Assembly (NCBI GenBank): GCA_948567375.1
Contig: OX419761.1
Location: 8,744,501-8,808,500 of the forward strand
DNA from: Lunularia cruciata
Lineage: Eukaryota > Streptophyta > Marchantiopsida > Lunulariales > Lunulariaceae
Reading direction: 5' to 3'
DNA length: 64,000 nucleotides
Part shown: piece by piece, positions 34,981 through 46,150 of the stretch
Numbering within the stretch: the stretch's first letter is position 1
Layout of the letters: each line of letters starts with the position of its first letter
The notes under the pieces: generated by a model
The model's database searches: none
What the model saw: the letters and a program-made list of their open reading frames with translations, nothing else
What the model was told of the DNA's origin: nothing
Translations under genes and position numbers: made by a program

Positions 34981-35870
34981 TTGAGGAGTGGAAATCCAAG
35001 CATTACACAAAAGGTAGCAAGAAGAAGTGTGAGCAAACTATACAAAAACCTTCTTATTTTTTTATTTAGGCAAGAAGTGTGAAGTCCAAAGAGCAAAGCA
35101 TTAAAACTCCAAAGAAAGCTAAATAGAGCAACAATGAGGACACAAAGTACTTGTCCAAAGATTGGCTAAAGTCTATACTTGAATTTGAATGCCACCACTT
35201 CTTGCTTAAAGAACTATTGCCAAAGGCCATTGGCACCTAACAAGAATTCCCATATGAGGATAGAAGTGGGCTAACAATTGAAGACCAATGGAGCAAAGAC
35301 CTTTATCTATAAATTTGTGATTTTTTCAAGTGATTGCATATTGCAAGTGATGAATCTTATTGAGAGTAAATTGGACAAAAAAATCACCGGTAAAGTTAGC
35401 ATGAGTAGTTTGGATTATTTAGGTAGGAAAGTTATGAGCAAAGAGATGCAAGATGGTCAAGAAAGGAGTGCAACCTAGGAAAGTAGTGGCCTTCATCCTT
35501 TGTAATCCTACTATCAATAAGTAGGAAATGGAAGTTGAGAGGGATTTACTATAGAAGTTATAGAAGCTCATGAAGTTACACAAACCACATTGAACAACAT
35601 ATTTAACAATCAATCAAGCCATCTTGGAGTATATATGCTAAGGTATAGCAACAAATTGGGGTTGGATTTTCCATAATTATACTCAATACATGTTTAGAGA
35701 CTCAAAGGAGGATGTATGACCTCATTATAGAATTCTATTTACCATTCACTTCTACATGGGATTGAACCTATTGATTGAAGAAGAGAGATAATAATTCCAA
35801 GTCAATTTTTACTTTGTAAAAATGAGGCTTATCTTTGTATCCATCAAGAAGTTGGCAATTAAATATTTTT
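34981..35870 (+). pseudogene. Family Z, copy 3 (most degraded)
   Basis: The block FYMGLNLLIEEER at 35750-35790 matches FYMSMKVLTTEER of copy 1 and the corresponding block of copy 2. Upstream, Lys-rich plus-strand frames (35278-35478) occupy the same relative position but cannot be aligned with certainty. There is no intact frame. Confidence 0.35.
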
Positions 35871-35934
35871 TAGCTTTTGTAACTCTTGGTACCACTAAGC
35901 TAATTAAGCAGTGCATCTAATGTGATTTTTGTTT

Positions 35935-36120
35935 AGTTGAAGCATAAGGTGAAGAAAGTAGAAGGGCATAAACTCTTTATTGTTATTACCTAGATGTAGT
36001 GCTTGAATTCTTTATCTTGTGTATGTTGAGGAATCTTTGCAATAAAAGCTATTGAGTGCCATGTGTGTTTGATCCTTGGTATTAGTGCAATCATCTAGAA
36101 GCAACACCATGATGGGACTT
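35935..36120 (+). repeat. Repeat family B, copy 1
   Basis: Aligns on the same strand with 39225-39420. Both contain AGCATAAGGTGAA / AGCAGAAGGTGAA, AATCTTTGC and GATCCTTAG/GTATTAG, ending at AGAAGCAA. It may be the 3' UTR or LTR of a transposon; no further structure was found. Confidence 0.45.
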
Positions 36121-38160
36121 TGTGATTTCTTTTTGAAAATTTGTTTGTTTTTTTAGTTTTCTGTGGATGTTGAGAGTTAAAGGGAGGATAATGTATATTT
36201 AGTGTAAACCTCAACCCTGGACTTCTGCCTTATTCTTTTCAACATGAACTGGAATCCTGAGGGTAGAGATAGCTGAGTCAACTCTACCAAAGTTAAATTT
36301 TTTTCCTCCAAAGTTAGCCTTTGACAGTCCAGTGAATTTTGAGATGAGAGAAATTTTCTTATTCTATGTTCAAATCAGATGAATGATATCTTGTTGGAAC
36401 CCCCTGGTTATAAGCTTTTTAAATAAACCTTGCATGATTTGAAGCTGTATAGCCAGATTTAGAACCAAATGAAGTTACTATCATTAGGAGAGGAGGCTAA
36501 AAAAAACATTCGAAAGAAGACATGATTTTGGAAGAGCCTTAACACAGAAGAAGGTCTTGTTGAGGATCACTTTGCACTTGAGGATGTGTGACACTTTCTA
36601 CATGCTGACATGGCAGACTAAGAGGCTGACCTGTACCTCCAAAGAAGTAGGGAATACAAAAGTGAAACCTTCCAAATTTGTGATAGGAGATAAACCAGTA
36701 ACCTTTCGAAGGACATATCTTGGTGTGTAAAAGTCCAAAGGAAGCCACAAAGGTCTTGTTGGAAGCGTCTTTGGTTAAGCTTCGAACAAGACCAAGTAAG
36801 CAAAGTTTGGAGCAGGACAAGGGACTTATTACTGATTGAAATCTTTCTAAAATCTTTGGAAGCAAAATTAGAATGAAGAACAGGATTTAGAAGTGAGGAA
36901 GGATTCTGTTTGAAGCAAACACAAATAAAATTAGCACCAAAGAAATTGTAAAGCAACTGCTGACTTCTGAAGTTACAAGAGTTTCAAAACACATGGTAAG
37001 TGGCAAACAAAAATGGGAGATCCTCCAAAGAAGTTGGTACTTTGCAAGGAGCTTTTGAAGCAAAAGGACAGTTTGAAATTTCCTCAAAAGTTCTGATAGG
37101 GAAATGTACTTCAAACGCTTTATCTTTGTTTTTACGAGCTCAAATTGAATTAAAAAAAAGATTATGTTGGAAGTGTTTTTGGAAGGAATTTCCAATGAGA
37201 CTAGACATATTAAGTTTGGAGTTCCCTAGCTCGAGTTACAAAAAGTTAAAGTTTCTAGTTGGAGGAGAAGTTACAAATTCAAAAGTTGGAGAGGAACCTC
37301 GGAAGCACAAGCTGAAGTTCAAAAGAACCTACGAGTAATACAAAAGGGTGAACTTTGGAGGCAACAACTAGATTTCTGAGGTAGCACTTGGAGTTGGAAC
37401 AAGTAGTTGTAGACTTATCAGAGTGCATAGTTAGGAAAACAATCAAGATAAGGGAGAATCTGAAGTTTGAGTTAGCAACAGCGGTAGAGAGTTTGATGAT
37501 ATTCTAACTAGCGTGAACAACTTTCTGAGAAGGTAGAAACCCTTTGCATGTTCAGGAGATTCAAAGTAGTAGCGAGTAGTTTAAGTTTGAAAGTTAGAGC
37601 TAGATATTTAGAGGTCAAGTTTGAGGTGTTGTAGCCAGTACTTTCAAGGTAGTTTTGAAAATTTTTGAACTTTAAATTTTTCGGATGCGGAGTAGTTAGT
37701 CTTGTGTGTCTCAATTATATATAAGCTTGAGTTTGAAGTGCCATTTTTTTCAGTTAAGGGTAAATAAATGGACATGCACATGTTTGGAAAAATGCATGTT
37801 ATTCCCATTTTTTGTTAAGATTTTGTGTAAGACCAAAGCTATGTGTGTGTGTGTGTGTTTCATGTTTATATGAACTTTGTAGTAAGAATAACGTGCAACT
37901 TTGTGTCTGATCCATAGGTTTGTAGTGTAGTTGTTAGAGAGTAGCACATTGATGGTAGTTGAGAAGTGTCCAAGTGTTGACAAAGATAGAGTTTTGAACC
38001 TACACAGTACATGCTTTGGAGGAAGCGGAGAAGTTTTGAAGTTAGTTTGAGGTTTAGAGGTCAAAGACCAAAGCCATAGATATTACTTGAGAAGGAATTT
38101 CGTACGTGTGTTTGTGAACTTGTGTTATAAAAAAATGTGCGTTTTGTTCAAGTGCATGTT
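36121..38160. other. Unassigned interval with a (GT)n run
   Basis: Overlapping frames occur on both strands at 36539-37338 but show no domain, and the plus strand is built from recurring AAGTTTGAAGTT-like words. A (GT)9 microsatellite sits at 37841-37858. Confidence 0.4.
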
Positions 38161-38284
38161 ATATTTCAACACGCAAGAAGTTCAATAAGCAAACTACTGA
38201 AATAATTAACTACTGCTATGAGTGAATGAGTTTTCTTTGTGATTTTCTGTAATGCTCCTTGTGTGATGACAATACCTTCTTTAG

Positions 38285-38800
38285 GGAGTAGCTTTCTACC
38301 CAAGAGGTTAAAGATGTGACAATAAAGAAGAATGTGATAGTTTCTTTTGTATCTTATACTTTTGATCATATGCTCATGGGAAAAAACTATTTCTTGATGA
38401 CATGCTACATTTTGGACTTTATGTGTTGTTATAGACTTTAATGTGTTTTAGTGTTGACAATAATCAACACAAGCAAAGATGAAGACCAATAATTGGGTCA
38501 AAGATTCTTTGTGAGAGTACATACCTTCAAGGAAGGATAGAATACAATTCTTCAATGCATTCTTTGTATGGAGTAGCACCTTTGTATTGTATTGAAGCAT
38601 AACTTTCCTTGTTTAGTTGGAATTACTCATTGTGTGATTGAGATTTCCCTTTGTATCCTTTTGTAGTGCCATTCTTGGTGATATCACTTTTTCTAGGGTT
38701 GATTTTTTCCTAAGAGGTTAAATAGAAAATATTAATGAATTGCATTGTGATATTATCCTTAGTATTTGACCTCTTTTGAACTGTATTCCTGTGACAAAAA
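38285..38800 (+). repeat. Family A end fragments (two)
   Basis: TACCCAAGAGGTTAAA at 38298 and TTCCTAAGAGGTTAAATAG at 38706 repeat the terminal block of family A (30515; 46065). Between them lies sequence including TTGTGTGATTGAGATT... that matches the middle of the family only loosely. Confidence 0.45.
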
Positions 38801-39224
38801 ATTCTTTTTTAACTACCATGTTGCAATGTGGTGTTATTGAGTTATTACATCTATTTACTCTTATTTTTCCATGAGTGGCTTGAGGATGGAGAAAGGCAGA
38901 GTTTTCTTTTTCCTTCTCCAATTTGAGCCTTAGCTCTAGTGATTAGAACTAATTATAAATATTTATAGTGGTTATTTTTATTGTTTAATATTTAATTCCA
39001 AAAATTAGAAGCTATGTCTCAATTAGATGCATCTATATATATAGTGACTTGAAGTAACCACAATACTTCTTCTAGCAATACTTCACAATACTTCTTCTTA
39101 CCTAGTTAAATATTTGCACGTAATTGGATTAAAATTGGATGTTATATCCAAAAAATTTACCTTGCAAAGGAGCCAATAAATTTGGCTATTTATAGAAAAA
39201 ATTTAAAGTGCTTTATGTTCAATA

Positions 39225-39420
39225 GGAGCAGAAGGTGAATAAGTGAAAGATCATAGTGCTCTTTGTCATTTTCTCTTAATTCCTGTGAGTAGTTCTTGGC
39301 TCCTTGTTTTAAACTTGTCTAATGAATCTTTGCCATGATCCTCAATATTCTAGGCTTTGTGTTCTGATCCTTAGTCATCTCACAAGAAGCAATACCTTGA
39401 TTGATCCTAGGTGAACTATA
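39225..39420 (+). repeat. Repeat family B, copy 2
   Basis: Counterpart of 35935-36120 in the same orientation. Neither copy shows terminal repeats. Confidence 0.45.
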
Positions 39421-39749
39421 ACTTTGAAAGTATTTAGACAACAAGTGTGAAGTGCAATGATTTTTGTGGAAGTTTCTTCAAAGGAATACATGACTTTGGG
39501 GAAGATGGATCACAAGTTTTGAGCAAAATTTGCTTTGGAATGCAAAGTTAAAATGCCTTGAAGTAGCATTGAAAGTCCATGCTAGTGAAGATCAAAATAC
39601 TAAAAGGGATGCATATTTTTTGTACAAAGTTGACACTCATCAGCAATCAACTTCACCTAGCAAAAACATTGTGCAACTATTGACTTGAAATTGTACAAAG
39701 CAGAGAAGCAATACTAGTATAGACTCAAGTTACCCATCTCAAATCAAGT

Positions 39750-40390
39750 CCTCAAATCAATGAATCCTTATTATACAAAGTAACCTCCTCTGAATCAAAA
39801 TGTCATTCCATTCAAAATCATTAAAGCAAATCTAAAAATGTCTCAATTGTAGAGACTCTAATTACTAACTCAAGCAAGCACAATTGAAGCACTACCTGCT
39901 CAAAATTATAAAATAGTAGAGAAGCCAAATGAAGTAGGACTAATACAACCTCTAAACTTGAGAAACCCTTGTCAGATCATGTCCTCAAATTGATGAATCC
40001 TTACAAGACAAACTAGCACTCTCTCTTGATCAACATGTAATTTTTTTCAAAATCCTTGAAGCAAATTGATACATATTTCAATTGTAGTAACTCTAATTAA
40101 TAAATCAAGCAATCACAAATGAAGCACTACTAGCTCAAATTTATATAGGAGAAAATATCCAAAAGAAGCAATAATGATAAAAACTCAAATCTCAAGCAAC
40201 ACATTTCAAATCGAGTCCTCAAATTGATGAATCATTACAAGACAAATTTTCCTTCTCTCTCTTGATCAAAATGTTGTTATGTTCAATACTTGAAGCAAAT
40301 CTATAAATGTCTCAATTGTAGAAACTCTAATTAATTACTCAAGCAAGCACAAATGAAGCACAAGAAATACTACTTGAATTCTCTAGGTCA
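39750..40390. repeat. 233-bp tandem repeat, about 2.7 copies
   Basis: Unit starts at 39750, 39983 and 40217 share CCTCAAATYRATGAATC, then CTCTTGATCAA-type and GTCTCAATTGTAG-type blocks, then CAAGCAAGCACAAATGAAGCA. The spacing is 233 then 234. Divergence between units is substantial, so the array is old. Confidence 0.85.
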
Positions 40391-40479
40391 GTTATAGATA
40401 AGCAAGTGAATCAAAAATTGACATAGAATTCAAAGTACTGTAAATGGAGAGAACAAGACAAAGGGTCCTTTATCCCAAG

Positions 40480-41510
40480 ACAAGAAAAATATGATTCAAG
40501 CAAAATATCAATTGGTACTAAATATTAGCATGTCTTTCCTTCACCATCACTATAGGTTCTCTTCTCAAATTAATAAAATAGAGCAAAACAATCAAAGTAA
40601 GGTGAATTTACAACATCATAGGTAAGAAATAGCTTGATGATTTAAGCATACAAAGACTCAATGGCCTAAAAGGCACAAGACATTGTTGAGAGTTGTTGTG
40701 CACTTTGGGCCAAAGAGTTTGGGTTGAAGAAATTTTTTGATGCCATACGGACCTTGATTTCTACCAAAGACTATGATGCAAACCGTACTTATTTGTCTTG
40801 TATGTTACATCAGTCAAAAGGACTTATTGAAACTCTTTGCAAACTCAACCATAGATATTATTGTAAAAAATAGATGAATCAATGTTCTTTTTGCATCTTT
40901 AGCATAATCATGTGGTACTTGTTCCTCTTGTAGGATATCACATAGCACTTGAATGTGTGTTCAATCATGTAATTTGTTTAAATGCATCCCTTTCTTGATG
41001 TCGTAGATGTATTGAGTGTTGATTAAGCTATTTGGGTTTTGTTTGCAAAGAGTTGTCAATATGGTCTTTGGTGATGTACCTACTTTTGACATCTCTTGAA
41101 TTTTTGAAATTTTTTTGAGAGTGATAATGCAAGAAAAGGAATATGCATACATGTCTATAATGGGAAGATAATTGTGTGCACTCTTTTCTAACATCATTCC
41201 CTATTCTTTGATGCCAATTCTGTGAAAGTAGCATTGGATATTGACCAAGGATAAGGATAATGTATGCAATTTGAACTGATCTTTTTCTTCTATTCTTCCT
41301 TAGTTAAGTATGGGTGATTGGTCTAATAAATCCTTTTTTGATAGCAAATAAGCAAAGCTTTGCACAATTTACCTCTTTTCAACTTTTTGGAGCAACAATG
41401 TTGAACAATGTAACCTTGTTGTGATGAAGGCTTGCATGGCTTCCTAAACAACTTGAAGAGTGAGATATGAGGTCTCAACTGATGGTTAAAGGGACATGAA
41501 GATTGTTATA
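40480..41510 (-). pseudogene. MULE (Mutator/FAR1-type) transposase relic
   Basis: Minus-strand blocks appear in family order. A basic, Cys-containing N-terminal block lies near 41.4 kb (GKLCKALLICYQK). Next is SKVGTSPKTILTTLCKQNPN, then INTQYIYDIKKG (41000-41100), equivalent to the conserved MULE motif that reads P..IL..L......L....DIYN. At 40780-40825 is VLLTDVTYKTNKYGL, the block carrying the first catalytic Asp of the DDE core. At 40535-40570 is EPIVMVKERHANI, the P.V.V.DR..A..NAI block with the second Asp changed to Glu. The blocks lie in different frames with stops between, so it is inactive. Some FAR1-family proteins are domesticated transcription factors, but this copy is plainly broken. 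Confidence 0.75.
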
Positions 41511-43300
41511 TCTATTTTTCTATATTTCCAAATGCACACATGGGGCATAAGTAAGGCTCTTTATTGATAAAGAGTAATAGGCAGCAGAGAGGTGCTGATA
41601 ATTCTAGAAGAGTCAGGAAAAAGTTAGAGAGTGGATAACCAAGCTAAATTATTCACACATATCCAAACTGAATTTTGATCTCTGTTGACCTCTATTTAAC
41701 ACCTAAGTGTTGTCTTCCAATTAGGACTCTTGTTTTATGTTGTAATTCACAAATTTTAGATAGAAGGTAAGATTATTAAAATTCTTTTCAATTTTTCCTT
41801 TGCCAAAGTCCCAAGAACATAATTGAAATCATTAAGAACATGTAAAGAAAAATTCTTATCCATGAAACTCAAAGCACTAAGGTAAAAGAATTAGCTATTT
41901 CAACTTTCTAAGTAATAGGGAGATATGGATTCATAAAGAAGCTAAAACTAATGTTATAATAGTGGATGGTTCATGGTAATTTAGTTCATTGTTGTTATTG
42001 GTAGCTAATATTAGCTAGAAGAAAATATATTTATTGTTGTGATGATCTACTCCTGCTCAAGTATGCCATCCTTGATGTAAAAACATATCCATAAAATAGA
42101 GAAGAATTAAGTATTAATCTTTATGGATCATTTTATGTAATATTGAATTAGAAGATTCTACAAAAAATTTACCACTATTGATCAAAAGATGTATATTTTA
42201 GCTGAGATATCAAGGGTTGTGCTCCAGAAGCTAGTAAAAATTAATGGGAAATATATCCAATATGGATGAGAAAAAGTTCTTAGTTAAAATTTTGATATCT
42301 AAATAAAATGATGTATAAATCAAGGTTATAATCTGATGAAATACGTAAAATCTTTAAGACTTATGGAAATGTTTTAGCTATGTGATTTTGGTATCAATGT
42401 CTTGTGATTGATAATTTATAAGGAGATGAATTCTAGTTTATACTTGAGTTTTGCTGTTTCTCTTGGTATAAGGTATAAGCTTTTCAAAGGATATATTTGC
42501 TTAGTATTTAATATATCTTACTATGTTGTAGTGTTAATAATCCTTCATTTATGCAAGAGTTCAAAGGATAGCTTAATTTTGTTTTTTGGTTTATTTATGT
42601 CTGTTGTGCTCATCTTTTTGCAAATTTTGTTTTAATGTTGTTTCTCTTTTTCATAGGGATATAGCAGAATAATAGTTTGTTCAGGAAAAAGAACCTTGTA
42701 GCTCTTAGTTGAGCTCTCTTAGGAATTATGTTTGTACATACAAAGGTACAAAGGGAACAAGTACAAAGAAAAATGCACTCTGAAGAGATGATCCCAAAGA
42801 ACTCAAGCCCAAAGAATGGTTGGAGACAAAGAACTTAAGTTCAAAGGCACTTTTCACCTAAAGATCTTTGGACCCAAGAGTTGTACACCAATTTGAATAT
42901 GTTTCTACCTAGATAAAAAGACTGCAGCCAAGGAATTTTGGTGTCCACTAAAGGGCTTTTGTGTGTAGTGATTACTCATACATTGATTGAAAATTTTTGG
43001 CTATAAAATCAAGTGCACCTCAAACTATTTACTTTTTGCCAATAGTTTTCAGTCTTGAACCCAAAGAGCAAGCAGGAATCCTTAATATTTGTAGTTCTTC
43101 ATAGTTCATAGTAGTTGTCCAAATTCAGTTCTTTGGGATCGTAGCATTCCAGTTGGAAATATGGTCTTTACATCCAACCCATGAGGAAGGTCCCTAAGAA
43201 AATTCCCCGTGCCCCATTTGTTAACAAGTGGGCAATCTATTGTAGGAGTGAGTTGGTCTAGAGAAAGCAACCCTATTTCTTGCTCTAGAATTGGGAATTT
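41511..43300. other. Unassigned AT-rich interval
   Basis: A hydrophobic 75-codon frame at 42408-42635 is the longest. Its Leu/Ile/Val content is what AT-rich random frames give, and no homologue or start context supports it. From about 42720 the sequence is Lys-rich in translation and may be the leader of family Z copy 2. Confidence 0.4.
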
Positions 43301-43319
43301 AGTGATTTTGGGATCATCT

Positions 43320-44110
43320 AGGAGATGAGAATTAGGTCAAAAAGAGAGTCAAAGGATTTTCAAGAGAACCACTTGCCAAGATAGAGGAATTGGCGAAATA
43401 TCCTTGGTTTAGATGCGGGTCAAACTAGAGGCATCACCTTGAAGACCAAGTTCAAAAATGTGTGTAAAGAGGTGAATATGTGGATCATAGACCTATTAAG
43501 AGAAAAGCAATCAATCAACAATGGCTGGAAGGTAGGAAATTATAAGGATTTGGCCCAAAGGGTAGCTGTGGAGTTGGTCATGAAATTGCCAAAAAGAACA
43601 ACCTATATCAACAACAACCAAGCAATCTTCTTCAAGTACATGTACCAAGATGAAGAGGTGAATTGTGCACTTTATGTTCTACTTGCAAGCTATGCAAATA
43701 ATACGAGAGTTTAAAGAGGTTAGCAAAGCAATATACCTAGCACTATTTGCCATCTACTTCTAGATGGTGCTGAACTTGCTTATGAAGGAGGAGTAGAAGA
43801 AATTCCAAAGCCACTATCAAACAATGGGGGGCTTCACCTTGCAATCCAAAGGATAGGGCCCAATACAAAGAAGACATTTGGAAGTTTAGGGAGACTTGAG
43901 AGCTATTTGGCTTGAACACAAGTAGAAAAAATAAGGGTATAAAGGATAGCTCAAATCAAGAGATGAAGAAGTGATCAGCATTTGGGGAGAACCCAAATCA
44001 AGGAAAGTAAAGATTGTTACTTTGGAGTTGCACATGCTGAATATAGGAAGGAAGTGGCCCTACAACTTGCAAAGTTGAACAAAGAATTGAAGAAGGAGAA
44101 TGTAATACTA
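43320..44110 (+). pseudogene. Family Z, copy 2: unrecognised repeated protein
   Basis: The best-preserved stretch is 43410-43714: GLDAGQTRGITLKTKF, then INNGWKVGNYKDLAQ, then INNNQAIFFKYMYQDEE. It aligns collinearly with copy 1 at 18795-19030. After a stop at 43712 the similarity resumes in another frame (a block equivalent to FYMSMKVLTTEERKNF, near 43755). A Lys/Glu-rich segment follows at 43982-44110. I do not recognise the family; a gag-like or tail-region protein of a non-autonomous retroelement would fit. Confidence 0.5.
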
Positions 44111-44845
44111 CTAGGACAAGAGAAGAGAGAAAACACAGGTTACACACTCAAACATTTGGTGCCCCAAAGGAGCACATTCTTTTTATTATATAGACAAAGA
44201 GGATCCCCTCCAAGGAAGCTCCACCATAGGATTAGGCACACAGATTGGTGACATGTCAGCAAGCTCCACCCTTGGATTACTTACTTGGATGGGTGACATG
44301 CAAGTCTAGGTCCTATCTGGTTGGTCAAACAAGCTTTGAATAGAGGGAATCTTTTAGTGAATCTTCCTATAGGAGTCTCAGAATCACGTAAGGTACCATT
44401 GGAAAGCTCTTGATGAGACAAACCAGGGGGGGGAAGGCCAGCCTTCCCTCTTTTGGGGAGGGGGGGGGTTTCTTCACATTTTTGAGGCCTAATTCATCCG
44501 TTTAGGCCTCCAAAATTGCCTTCAAAGATTTTAGGCATATTTTGGTTCCTACTCTATTAGTAGAAGTTCCCTTTTGGTGATACCTCTTTCTGATTTGTTT
44601 AGTCCATCATGTGTAACACCCTTCCAGATGTTACCAAACCAATACTCTTCTTTAAATCATATGTCTAGCTATTGGTTCTAAGGTTCTCAAGTTTATTTTG
44701 GTTTTTGCACTATTAGTAGAAGTACTCTTTTGGTGATACTTCTTTCTGATCTATTTTGACCATCATATATAACATCATTCTAGATGTTACCAAACCAAAT
44801 TTCACATTTAGATCATATGGCTAGCTCTTGGTATTATAGAGAAAG
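44111..44845 (+). repeat. Terminal segment of family Z element, with internal tandem duplication
   Basis: 44115-44660 is homologous to the reverse complement of 23630-24205. Two tandem units of about 160 bp then share ATTAGTAGAAGT, CTTTTGGTGATAC and GATGTTACCAAACCAA (ends near 44690 and 44840). A run of nine to ten G at 44460 marks a low-complexity tract. It is a candidate 3' terminal region or LTR. Confidence 0.55.
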
Positions 44846-45539
44846 AGAAGGAGGAGAGAAATCAATCCTTAATGTTGGATGATGTAACTAAGAAATTGAA
44901 AGCCTTATATATATACTCCAACAGAACCGAGGTGAAGGAAATTTACAATATAAGGGAAGTTTGAGATCAACTAGCAAGAATGCTCAAGGAAGTAGCTAAG
45001 GTAAAAAGATGACATATCAAGGAAGTGTGGGATCAATTGGTTGCAATGTTATAGGTAGTAGCTCAAGGTAAAATGACAAAGACAAAGTTACATGAGCTAA
45101 AGTTACAGGTATAGAAGTTTGAAGAGAAGAAGTACAAAGGTGAGAAGATGGACTAGTTAGTAGTAAGGCTTTGGGAGCATGCAGACAAAAAGTTCATAGA
45201 ATCTTGTGATATCTTAGGATTATAAAGGAAAAACTAAAATGAAAGGATTGAAGTTTTAATTAGAATGTGGAAAGGCAAAGTTAGTTCTTTGTAGTAGTAT
45301 CTTAGGCCAAAGATCTTTGCAGAAGAAGTTCTTCATAGTTGTAGGAAATTTGTAGATGTAACCTTTGGAGTAATAAGTCCAAAGAATAAAATTTTCAAGT
45401 TGTCTTCAAGGAAGAATTGATACCTTTCTTCACACATGTAAGGTGCTTAATTAACCTATATGTGAGTAGAACATGATAAGACAAGAAGATAGATTTAGCA
45501 ATGTATAGTGAGAATGAGCCAAGAAGAGCTTTGGATTTT

Positions 45540-46150
45540 CTCAACCATTGGATTTCTTTGGCTTTGAGTAGGAAGAGTATTTAAGGATTTAGCCTAGTTG
45601 TAATAAGCAAAAGGGCCAAAAAGCTCTTTGTCAAATTTGCTTAAATTTTGAGTATTGATGCATACCTTCATTGAGTGATTGTGAGGAAACCTGTGGTAAG
45701 AACTTGAGTGGCCAATTGTATGACCATTTGTACTTGTGACTATAGTGCGGGATCCTTAAGAGTTATGAAGGAGTAAAATCACTGCCTTGAACAATTAAAA
45801 ATGACATGTAATGTTGAATAATACCACAAGAGCAAAACTAAAGAAATCAATACAAAGTGCCTTTTGAGTTGTGCCTTTTGGGATGCATAACACACATTAT
45901 TTGGAGTTTAATGTCTTTGTAGTGAAGCAGCCCCTTTGGTGTTGATTGAATCATCACCTTTAGGAAATAGTTGGAATGTATTTATAGTGAAAGTGATATT
46001 TTAAGTTCTCTTTTTTGCAATAATGTACCATAGGGGTGACACTACACTCTTTTGGGAGTAGTTCATGCCCAAGAAGTTAATTAAGTAATAGTAAAGAACT
46101 AAAAATTATGATATTCCTCTTTAAATTTAGCCATTTCTCAAGGGAACAAC
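45540..46150 (+). repeat. Repeat family A, copy 2
   Basis: Homologous on the same strand to 29870-30612. It is followed by degenerate AT-rich DNA; no partner repeat was found nearby. Confidence 0.55.

Noticed and set aside
36539-37338. Overlapping frames of 102-112 codons on both strands
   Set aside because: No domain and mutual overlap; the DNA is made of recurrent AAGTTTGAAG words.
42408-42635. Hydrophobic 75-codon plus-strand frame resembling a membrane protein
   Set aside because: AT-rich random sequence yields Leu/Ile/Val/Phe-rich frames; there is no homologue, repeat or start context.
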